64,000 bases of DNA. Origin: Maribacter antarcticus DSM 21422. GTDB lineage: Bacteria > Bacteroidota > Bacteroidia > Flavobacteriales > Flavobacteriaceae. Under the pieces are notes generated by a model. That model was given only the letters and a program-made list of their open reading frames with translations, did no database searches and was not told where the DNA came from. Made by a program: the position numbers and the translations under genes. Position 1 is the first letter of the stretch. Each line of letters opens with the position of its first letter. This document shows, piece after piece, positions 46,184 through 54,600 of this stretch. Location: the NCBI RefSeq assembly GCF_000621125.1, contig NZ_KK211214.1, positions 1 through 64,000 on the forward strand, given 5' to 3'.

Positions 46184-47974
46184 ATGTTAAAACGCTATTC
46201 TTTCTTTCTTGTTCTGGGTTTAACCCTACAACTTATTTCCGCACAATCCTTTAAGGTCCATTCCCATAATGATTATTTACAAGAAGTGCCTTTTTGGAGT
46301 GCTTATGCCAATGGTGTCAATTCTATTGAGATAGATGTTTTTTTAAAAGAAGGGAAGCTTTATGTTGCTCATGCAGCATCTGATATTGTACTGAATCGCA
46401 CGCTCCAAACCCTATATTTGAAACCTATTGAAAACATGAGGTCCTTACAATTGGGAAAAGGTCAGGCCCTACAAATACTGGTAGATGTTAAGTCTGAAGC
46501 CTATACTACATTGAGCCAATTGGTTTTAATCCTAAATCAATATCCTGAAATTGTTAATGATAAAGATATATCAATTGTGATTTCAGGAAACCGCCCTAAA
46601 GTTGATGATTTTTTTAAGTATCCAGCATACATAAGCTTTGATTACCAAAGTTTGGAGGCTCTAGAAAATAAAAAAGTTTGGGATAAAGTGGCATTGATTA
46701 GCCTTGATTTTAAAAATTTCTCATCTTGGAACGGTAAAGGTCGATTAACCTTACCTGATTATGAAAAGGTAAAATCTACTATAGATAAAGCGCATACTTA
46801 TAATAAACCCTTTCGCTTCTGGGGTACCCCCGATTCTAAAACGGCTTGGAAGGCTTTCTTAGATCTTGGGGTAGATTTTATAAATACAGATATGCCTTAT
46901 GCGTCAACCTCTTATTTGAATACATTGAATAGTCGTGTTTATTACAATATCGAAAGCTCGGAGGTGTATAAGCCAAGCTATAAATCAGATCAACGGGATG
47001 CTGAAGTAAAGAACATTGTTTTATTAATTGGAGACGGTAATGGGCTTACCCAAATTTCATCTTCTGTACTAGCCAATGGTGGAGCTTTGACACTTACCCA
47101 ATTTAAGAGTATTGGTTTGTTAAAAACACAATCCGCCGATGATTTCACAACAGATTCAGCTGCTGCGGGAACAGCTCTAGCTACTGGTGTAAAAACAAAC
47201 AACCGTGCTATAGGAGTAGATAATATGGGTAGCCCGGTTAAGAACCTTACAGAAGTGCTGCATGAAAAAGGTTTTCTTTCTGGTGTTATAACTACAGATG
47301 AAATCACAGGTGCTACCCCTTCAGCTTTTTATGCCCATAGAACAGATCGTTCTGATATTGACGGAATTATTTCAGACTTATATAAAAGTAAACTTTCTCT
47401 CCTTATTGGTGGTGGTGCTACATCTGTTGCTAGTGGTATAAATGAAATCGGTTTTGTAATAGCAGAAAGTAGTGATGAGATAAAAACAAGTACGGAAAAA
47501 CGAGTGGCATATTTTTTATCACAGGAAGGGGTGCCAAGTATTTTAGAAGGTCGTGGGGCAGCGCTAGCAAAGGCGACAAGAAGTAGTCTAACTTTTTTAA
47601 ACAATAAGAACAAACCTTTTTTCTTAATGGTAGAAGGTGCTCAAATTGATAGTTATGGCCATTATAATAATGTGCCGGGAATTGTATCCGAGGGCATCGA
47701 TTTTGATCGGGCTATTACGGAGGCTGTTAAATTTGCAGATGCTACAGGAAACACTTTGGTTATTGTTACAGCCGACCACGAAACGTCTGGTTTTAGCATA
47801 CCGCAGGGGAATTTGGAAAGTGGGATGATTGAGGGTGATTTTACAACTGAGGACCACACGGCCGTTATGGTGCCGATATTTGCTTATGGGCCAAAATCAG
47901 ATGAATTTCAAGGGGTTTATGATAACTATTCCGTGTTCAGTAAAATTCTTAAAGTCCTGAATAGTAAAGATTGA
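46184..47974 (+). CDS. Secreted fusion of GDPD/PI-PLC-like phosphodiesterase and alkaline phosphatase
   Basis: 596 residues with a signal peptide ending near residue 20 (LQLISAQ). Residues about 24-250 match the GDPD/PI-PLC-like phosphodiesterase superfamily: VHSHNDYLQ (His26, His28), SIEIDVF (Glu49, Asp51), VAHA (His63) and GVDFINTD. Residues about 275-590 form an alkaline phosphatase: LLIGDGNG (Asp284), FTTDSAAAGTALATG with the nucleophile Ser325, EGAQIDSYGH (484-493), TADHETSGF (531-533) and EDHTAV (His558). All metal and nucleophile positions are kept in both halves. I infer sequential cleavage of a phosphodiester and then of the released phosphomonoester in the periplasm or at the surface. 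A LacI-type palindrome lies upstream; susC is divergent. Confidence 0.88.
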   Translation: MLKRYSFFLVLGLTLQLISAQSFKVHSHNDYLQEVPFWSAYANGVNSIEIDVFLKEGKLYVAHAASDIVLNRTLQTLYLKPIENMRSLQLGKGQALQILVDVKSEAYTTLSQLVLILNQYPEIVNDKDISIVISGNRPKVDDFFKYPAYISFDYQSLEALENKKVWDKVALISLDFKNFSSWNGKGRLTLPDYEKVKSTIDKAHTYNKPFRFWGTPDSKTAWKAFLDLGVDFINTDMPYASTSYLNTLNSRVYYNIESSEVYKPSYKSDQRDAEVKNIVLLIGDGNGLTQISSSVLANGGALTLTQFKSIGLLKTQSADDFTTDSAAAGTALATGVKTNNRAIGVDNMGSPVKNLTEVLHEKGFLSGVITTDEITGATPSAFYAHRTDRSDIDGIISDLYKSKLSLLIGGGATSVASGINEIGFVIAESSDEIKTSTEKRVAYFLSQEGVPSILEGRGAALAKATRSSLTFLNNKNKPFFLMVEGAQIDSYGHYNNVPGIVSEGIDFDRAITEAVKFADATGNTLVIVTADHETSGFSIPQGNLESGMIEGDFTTEDHTAVMVPIFAYGPKSDEFQGVYDNYSVFSKILKVLNSKD

Positions 47975-48068
47975 ATTCTTGTTAAGGATGTGAAGAAGCC
48001 AATATTAGATAACTACGACTTACTTGGCTCTGTATGTACTATTCTGACTACAAGCTATGATATATGTG

Positions 48069-48785
48069 TTATTTTTGCACGTAATAAAATTCTATAATCC
48101 TAAATAAGTCTTCTTTTACATCTATTTTCAACTTCTCTTTTTTGATAAACTGTTTTATTCGTGCTGCATGCTCACCAAAAAGTGCAACAAATTGCTTTTC
48201 TTTTTTAGGTAATTTTGTGGGTGTTTCAGAATCAGCGGTAACACCCATAATATAAAAGGCCTCCCTGGCTTTGGTGAACCTCCCAGGTTTATTTGCCTCA
48301 AAACTATGCTTGGCTAATCTTACAGGAGTAAAATATATATTTTCCTTTAGGTAAATTACAATATTACCTTGGTTATATATTTTTTCAAAAAATGTAGTAC
48401 TCATCTCTTTTTTCTCATCCTTCTAGGAATGGGTTTCATATTCCCTATTTGAACCATCCAAAAATTTTATTTCATACGCATAGGACTCTGATAAGGTCAT
48501 AATTACATCATTTTCCCCTCTAAATTCGATAGTATTTTCAACAGCATTGAACCGAACAAAATAAGTCATTTTTGACTTGTTGACATTGGCGGGTAAAAAC
48601 TTCTCATTGAGATATGGTGAACCTATCACCTTATTGAATGTTGAGGTAGTCTTCACTGGCTCATTAAAATACAATTCTACATGAGCACCATTCTGAAGCG
48701 ACTTCAGCTGATCCTGACTAAAAACAGATAATGAAGCCAAGCAAAAGATGAAAATAAACACGCTTTTAATACTTTTTAGAATCAT
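48069..48785 (-). pseudogene. Secreted protein gene split by a single amber codon
   Basis: The two frames 48423-48785 (signal peptide FIFIFCLASLSVFSQ, then DQLKSLQNGAHVELYFNEPV) and 48069-48404 (MSTTFFEKIYNQ... to FYYVQK) are in the same phase and are separated only by a TAG at 48423-48425 and six sense codons. Read through, they give one protein of about 238 residues with a signal peptide and a basic C-terminal part. I know of no function. One substitution from a Tyr codon would restore the frame, so it is either a young pseudogene or a base-calling error; the second half could also be re-initiated from its own ATG. Confidence 0.7.
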
Positions 48786-48900
48786 AACCTGTTTATTTCT
48801 AGCACGAATTTTAGACCTTTATTAATTGTGTAAGTTATTAATTTTCGACTAATGGGTGTAAGTAATAGTCCTAGCTGCCAAATTAATATTTAGAACACAA

Positions 48901-48930
48901 AAAAAGCCTTCAATTTCTTGAAGGCTTTTT
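48901..48930 (-). terminator. Terminator of tRNA-Asp
   Basis: AAAAAGCCTTCAA-TTTC-TTGAAGGCTTTTT, a perfect 13-bp stem directly behind the tRNA 3' end. A diverged copy of the same hairpin occurs at about 18936-18965 beside the tRNA relic. Confidence 0.85.
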
Positions 48931-48931
48931 G

Positions 48932-49005
48932 CGGTCTGGACGGGACTCGAACCCGCGACCCCCTGCGTGACAGGCAGGTATTCTAACCAACTGAACTACC
49001 AGACC
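48932..49005 (-). tRNA. tRNA-Asp (anticodon GTC)
   Basis: On the minus strand, the 7-bp acceptor stem GGTCTGG / CCAGACC closes a normal cloverleaf, with D arm TTCAGTTGGTTAGAA, anticodon arm CCTGC-CTGTCAC-GCAGG and T arm GCGGGTTCGAGTCCCGT, and discriminator base G. CCA is not encoded. The GTC anticodon specifies aspartate. It is preceded by a consensus promoter and followed by a strong terminator. Confidence 0.95.
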
Positions 49006-49022
49006 GTAGCGTTTAGCGTGTG

Positions 49023-49053
49023 CAAATATATGGTGTTTATTCAATTGCACAAA
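49023..49053 (-). promoter_or_regulatory. Bacteroidota-type promoter of tRNA-Asp
   Basis: On the minus strand, TTTG (49050-49053) and TATATTTG (49023-49030) are separated by exactly 19 bases, matching the -33 TTTG / -7 TANNTTTG pattern of the Bacteroidota primary sigma factor. The -7 element ends 17 bases before the tRNA 5' end. Confidence 0.8.
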
Positions 49054-49079
49054 CATTTTCTTTTAAAATATGAACTTCA

Positions 49080-50009
49080 TTATAAGAATTTGTTTCGCTC
49101 CGTTAAAAATGTATTCAGTACGGTAGAAAAATCACCCTTTATATCAACGTCTATATAGTTGATTCTATATTGGGCACACTTCAGTTTAATTTTGTTCAGA
49201 TAGCTCTTAACTTCATCTTTATAAGCTTCTTTTATGTTGTCTGCATATAAATCTAAGTGCTCACCCGTTTCTACATCTATGTACCGCTTTGGTGTATTGT
49301 CAAAGCTGAAATACAATTCGTGTTCTTTATCCAGAAGATGAAAAAGAACAACCTCATGTTTGTTGTATTTTAAATGTCTTAGGGCATCAAACAATTCTTC
49401 ATCTGATTTTTGTGTCTGAAACATATCCGTAAACAAGAAAATAAGACTTCGTCGTTTTATTTTTTCCGCAATTTGATGCAGGTATGTATAGGTCGCCGTT
49501 TCTTTTGTTGGCGCTGTGTTTCGACTTACTTCATTTAGTTTTGCCAATAACATTTGAAAATGGCGTTCGCTTCCTTTTTCTGGCGCGTAGTAATCATAAG
49601 CATTAGAATAGATACTTAACCCTACGGCGTCCCGCTGTTTTTTTAAAACATTCATCAAAGCGGCGATTGCGAGCACCCCAAAACCTATTTTGTTAAGGTT
49701 GTTCACACCTAGCTCTTTTATTTGCGGGTAGTACATCGAGGCAGAGTTGTCTAGAATCATGTGGCAACGTAAGTTGGTCTCTTCTTCGTACCTTTTAGTG
49801 TATAGTTTATCTGTTTTAGCAAATAGCTTCCAGTCTATATGTTTGGTGCTTTCTCCGTTGTTATAGATTTTATGTTCTGCGAATTCGGCCGAAAACCCAT
49901 GAAATGGACTTTTATGTATGCCGCTAATAAACCCTTCAACGACCTGATTAGCCAAGAGTTCCAAATTTTGAAATAGGGATGCCTTATTTAATTCTGATTG
50001 TAAATTCAC
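49080..50009 (-). CDS. DUF58-domain protein
   Basis: 309 residues from a GTG start. The GTG is favoured because MNLQSELNKASLFQNLELL is the usual opening of this family. The DUF58 core is HKSPFHGFSAEFAEHKIYNNGESTKHIDWK and FAKTDKLYTKRYEEE, followed by a von Willebrand-A-like segment with the metal-site motif LDNSASM and FLFTDMF. No membrane segment is present. In many bacteria such genes accompany MoxR ATPases, but none is nearby. Its exact role is unknown; envelope-related chaperone functions have been suggested for the family. Confidence 0.88.
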   Translation of the reverse strand: MNLQSELNKASLFQNLELLANQVVEGFISGIHKSPFHGFSAEFAEHKIYNNGESTKHIDWKLFAKTDKLYTKRYEEETNLRCHMILDNSASMYYPQIKELGVNNLNKIGFGVLAIAALMNVLKKQRDAVGLSIYSNAYDYYAPEKGSERHFQMLLAKLNEVSRNTAPTKETATYTYLHQIAEKIKRRSLIFLFTDMFQTQKSDEELFDALRHLKYNKHEVVLFHLLDKEHELYFSFDNTPKRYIDVETGEHLDLYADNIKEAYKDEVKSYLNKIKLKCAQYRINYIDVDIKGDFSTVLNTFLTERNKFL

Positions 50010-50069
50010 AGTAATAAAGATAGGGAAAGGCTACTGGTAAGCAACGTGGTAGCACTAAAGTTTACAAAT

Positions 50070-50100
50070 AAAAAAGAGCCAGTTTTTCCGGCTCTTTTTT
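50070..50100 (-). terminator. Terminator of thioredoxin gene
   Basis: AAAAAAGAGCC / GGCTCTTTTTT, an 11-bp stem with a 9-base loop, 32 bases past the trxA stop; T-rich on the exit side in the minus direction. Confidence 0.85.
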
Positions 50101-50131
50101 ATTATCTAAATGATATGTAACAAAGGATGAC

Positions 50132-50449
50132 TTACAATAGCGCATCAATTGCATCTGTATAGGCTTTCTTTGGAGAAACACCTACTTGTCTACTTACAAT
50201 TTCCCCTCCTTTAAATACCAATACGGTAGGGATGTTACGCACGCCATATTTAGCGGCAAATTCTTGGTTGGCATCTACATCAACCTTACCAACAACAGCT
50301 TTGCCTTCATACTCTGAACTTACTTCGTCAATTATTGGGCCTACCATTCTACAAGGACCGCACCAAGCTGCCCAGAAATCTACCACTACGGGTTTATCGC
50401 TTTTTAAAACTACTTCGTCAAAAGTAGCGTCTGTTATTTCTAATGCCAT
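50132..50449 (-). CDS. trxA: Thioredoxin
   Basis: 105 residues, standard thioredoxin length. The redox motif WCGPCRM sits at about residues 29-35, after VVVDFWAAW. The cis-proline stretch NIPTVLVFKGGE and the Asp in KVDVDANQEFAAKYGVR are present. It reduces disulfides in the cytoplasm together with thioredoxin reductase, which is not in this window. It is monocistronic, with its own -7 element and terminator. Confidence 0.95.
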   Translation of the reverse strand: MALEITDATFDEVVLKSDKPVVVDFWAAWCGPCRMVGPIIDEVSSEYEGKAVVGKVDVDANQEFAAKYGVRNIPTVLVFKGGEIVSRQVGVSPKKAYTDAIDALL

Positions 50450-50473
50450 TTTAATTTACTTTTATTGATTATA

Positions 50474-50481
50474 CAAAGTTA
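50474..50481 (-). promoter_or_regulatory. -7 element of the trxA promoter
   Basis: TAACTTTG on the minus strand matches TANNTTTG and lies 24 bases before the trxA start codon. A clear -33 partner was not found, so this is a candidate only. Confidence 0.45.
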
Positions 50482-50702
50482 GTCAATTAATTTAGTTGTT
50501 CCTTACGGGGGTTATATATGTTTTGGTTATTAGGGTATTGACATAGCCTATTGGGTTTAGTGTTGTGTTTAAGCTAAAGGTCTTGGGCCAAAAAAGAGTA
50601 GCTGTTTTATTTTGGAACGCTTACCATAAAGGAGGGCTATTTGTTTGCGTTTCATTATTTTTATTTGAACGATTATTTCGACTGATTGCTTTACATAGGT
50701 AT

Positions 50703-51395
50703 TCAAAAACTGTGATGAAGGCTAAATTGTAATTGCCCTTTACCCCAGTTTACCGTTTTTTGGTTCATCCAACCCAGTTGGACTCGAACTTTGGACGATA
50801 GTACATATCCTAGTCCCAAATAGGTCCGATTACGGTCAAAAAGTTCTGTAGTTCTGCCATTACCAATATCAGTTTGGCCATTGATGAAAAGTTCATTATA
50901 CAGTGCCAGATATACGGCGTCTTTTTCTAAGGACGTTTTATTGAAGGGTACGTTAAACAATAACATATAGCGGTAGCGGGTTCTGAAGTCTTGTGACGCA
51001 ACAAAACGCTGTTCGTACCTAAAGCGGTGGGTAAGGTAGTAACAGCCTCCTAGTTTTTGAGGAATTAGTGCTTCTCCATAAATTCTGTTTTCACCTGAGG
51101 TGTCATTAATCTCTCCCGGGACTCCTGTGGTAATATTCGCATACCCAAGAGTAAAAAGGACATTGGCTTTCTCTGGTCTAAAGGTTAGTCCGCTGCGTAG
51201 TAACAGTTGTTCCATATCGCCAACTCCAGCCCAATCCCGATATTGCAAATCACCCTGTATTCCCCATTTGCTGTCATTGAAAGTGGTATTGTAAAAATAC
51301 ATGAACCAAGCCCCTGTTTGGGATTCATCTACCTGAGCAGCAGTTTTCGGACTTATCGCGATGCAAATCAAAAGGAGTACAAGTCTCTTCATCAT
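50703..51395 (-). CDS. DUF2490 outer-membrane beta-barrel-like protein
   Basis: 230 residues with a signal peptide ending around KTAAQ. The body is alternating beta-strand sequence rich in aromatic residues (TGAWFMYFYNTTFNDSKWGIQGDLQYRD; HRFRYEQRF; RYMLLFNVPF) and finishes KGQLQFSLHHSF, with a terminal Phe as in outer-membrane barrels. The pattern is that of DUF2490. No function is known to me. The 279 bases upstream (51396-51674) show no further gene. Confidence 0.8.
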   Translation of the reverse strand: MMKRLVLLLICIAISPKTAAQVDESQTGAWFMYFYNTTFNDSKWGIQGDLQYRDWAGVGDMEQLLLRSGLTFRPEKANVLFTLGYANITTGVPGEINDTSGENRIYGEALIPQKLGGCYYLTHRFRYEQRFVASQDFRTRYRYMLLFNVPFNKTSLEKDAVYLALYNELFINGQTDIGNGRTTELFDRNRTYLGLGYVLSSKVRVQLGWMNQKTVNWGKGQLQFSLHHSF

Positions 51396-51674
51396 AATCT
51401 TTCTTTACGACAAAGCTATAAATATTTTAATGGTACATCAGGTTGTTCATGCTAGAATGTCATAGAAAGAAGATTGGCGATTAATAGCATGTTACGAAGC
51501 ATAGGTTCAAGGAATGGTAAAATTTGTTTAATAAGGGTGTTTTGTTCCCTACATAAATTTTGGAGTTTAAATGCTAATGCGTACTAAGGGTCGTTTTGAT
51601 ATGTTGGTTCGAATACCAGCTCTGAAGTTTTAGGATTAACCTGAGAATTCAGAGTTGAAATTAGAACTTTTTGT

Positions 51675-54600
51675 TTAATTCAGTTTAAAATGTACCTCTT
51701 GCTTTTCCAGTTCTTGTAATAACTCACTGCTAATCTGTACTTTTTGTTTCCTACTAGTTAGTTTCACTTTAATTTCTTCTTGCATTTCGTAAATCACAAA
51801 ATTAATGGGGTGGTCCCCCTTGTGCAAAGTCAAGGTGTCTTTCAATTCATGAATGCCTTTTTCTTCCAGCTTATCTATGTTTAATTTAATAGTTAGCTTC
51901 CTAGCATAGGTTTCCATTACTTCCTGTAAGAGTATAAAACCGTTGAATTGCATTCTTGGGTCTCCTTTTTTACCGGTATCCCTGTTTACCCATCCTTCTT
52001 TGATAAAGATTTTAGCGTACACAAATGAATTGATCATTAAAAAATGCCTGAATTTCAGGTACTCTTCGCCAAAGATTCTAAACTCAAAGGAGTCTGTATA
52101 ATCTTCCATGGTAAAAGCTGCCCAGCCCTTACCATTCTTGGAGATGCGATGTTGCACATCGGTAATAACCCCTGCAACGGTGAGTTCTCGGTTAAGGTAA
52201 CTGTCCATATCCGTAAGGTGCGAAATACCAGCATTACAAAACGCGTTTATTTCGGTCTTAAAATCATCCAACGGGTGGCCGGAAATATAAATGCCTACTA
52301 CTTCTTTTTCACGGCGTAGTTTCTCCATTGTACCCCACTCTTCACAAGGAGGTACAACAGGTTCTGGAATTTGTGCTTCACTAATGCCACCGAACATATC
52401 CATTTGGGAAGAGTTTTTATTCTCTTGGTGTTTAGCAGCAGACTTAATAACCTTTTCTAAAAAAGTAATACTATCGCCTTCTGTATGAAAATACTGCGCG
52501 CGATGTGTTGTTCCAAAGGAATCAAAACCACCGGCTACGGCTAAGTTTTCAAAAGCTTTTTTATTAGCCGACCGTAAATCGATTCGCTTTGCCAAATCAA
52601 AAACTGAATGAAAATTCCCATCCGTTTTACGATGTTCCACAATAGTTTCTACGGCTGCACGTCCTACACCTTTTACAGCGCCCATGCCAAAACGTACGGC
52701 GCCTTCCTTGTTTACGGCAAACTTGTAGTAAGATTCGTTTACGTCTGGCCCTAATACATCCAAGCCCATACGCTTACATTCTTCCATAAAAAAGGTCACT
52801 TGTTTTATATCGTTCATATTGTTGCTCAACACCGCAGCCATATATTCGGCAGGGTAGTGGGCTTTCAAATAGGCGGTCTGGTATGCGATGTAGGCGTAGC
52901 AGGTAGAGTGGCTTTTATTAAAAGCATAGGCAGCAAAGGCTTCCCAATCTTTCCATATTTTCTCCAATACTTCCGTTGGATGACCATTTGCTGCCCCACC
53001 TTCTAAAAATTGGGGCTTCATTTTCTGTAGTACCGCAAATATCTTTTTACCCATGGCCTTACGCAGCACATCTGCATCCCCTTTGGAGAAACCTGCCAGT
53101 TTTTGCGATAGTAGCATCACTTGCTCTTGGTATACCGTAATACCGTAGGTTTCTTTTAAGTACTCTTCCATTTCAGGAAGGTCATAGGCAATTTCTTCAT
53201 TTCCGTTTTTACGGGCTACGAAACTTGGAATGTACTCCATCGGCCCTGGACGGTACAAGGCGTTCATGGCAATAAGGTCGTCAAAAACGGAAGGTTTTAA
53301 ATCCTTCATATGTTTTTGCATTCCTAGGGATTCATATTGAAAAACACCAACAGTTTCTCCTTTTTGAAACAACTCATATGTTTTCTCATCGTCCAGCGGA
53401 AAATCATCAGGAACTAAATCTATATCGTGTTTTGCCTTCACGATTTTTACGGTGTCCTTGATCAGGGTCAGCGTTTTTAGACCCAAGAAATCCATCTTTA
53501 AAAGGCCGGCACTTTCCACTACGGAGTTATCGAACTGCGTAACATACAAATCCGAATCCTTGGCGGTGGCTACAGGAACAAAATCGGTAATATCACTAGG
53601 GGTAATGATAACCCCACAGGCATGTATTCCTGTATTCCGAACCGAACCTTCCAAGGTGCGCGCCATTTTTAAGGTTTGCCCTTCTAAGTCATCCCCATCA
53701 TGTATGTTTAGGAGTTCATGTATTTTTTCTAAATCTTCTGCGCGGAATTTCTTTTTTAAATCAGCTTCTGACTGACCAAAAATCTTGCCCAGTTTAGACA
53801 TGGTAGGAATCAGCTTTGCAATCCGATCCGCATCTCCTAATGGAAGGTCTAATACACGGGCAGTATCCCTAATAGAGGATTTTGCCGCCATGGTGCCGTA
53901 GGTGATAATTTGTGCTACTTGGTTGGCACCATATTTATTGATAACGTAATCCATTACACGACCACGTCCTTCATCATCAAAATCGATATCAATATCGGGC
54001 ATAGACACCCTATCCGGATTCAGGAATCGCTCAAAAAGCAGGTCGTACTTCAGTGGGTCTATATTGGTAATCATAAGGCAATAGGCTACTACTGAGCCCG
54101 CAGCCGAACCACGACCTGGACCTACCGATACATCCATATTCCGCGCTTCACGAATAAAATCTTCGGTAATCAAAAAATAACCTGGATACCCTGAATTTTT
54201 TATCGTGTCGAGCTCAAAATCGATACGTTCCCGAATGTCATCGGTTAGTTCAGGATAGCGTTTTTTAGCACCTTCATACGTGATGTGTCGCAGATAGGCA
54301 TTTTCACCACGGTTACCCCCGTCAGCGGAATCTTCTGCATCCTTATACGCATCAGGAATATCAAACTTAGGTAAGAGTACATCCCTTGCCAATTCAAAAG
54401 ATTCTATTTTATCTACAATTTCCTGAACGTTTAAAATGGCATCAGGAACATCCTTGAAGAGTTCCTTCATCTCATCCTGAGATTTAAAATAATACTCTTG
54501 GTTGGGTAAACCATAGCGGTAGCCACGACCGCGTCCAATGGGGGTAGCTTGTTTTTCCCCGTCCTTTACACAAAGTAGAATATCATGTGCTTCCGCATCT

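Noticed and set aside
18934-49005. A functional integrative element or prophage
   Set aside because: No integrase, relaxase, phage structural gene or intact second attachment site was found; only an old footprint can be argued.
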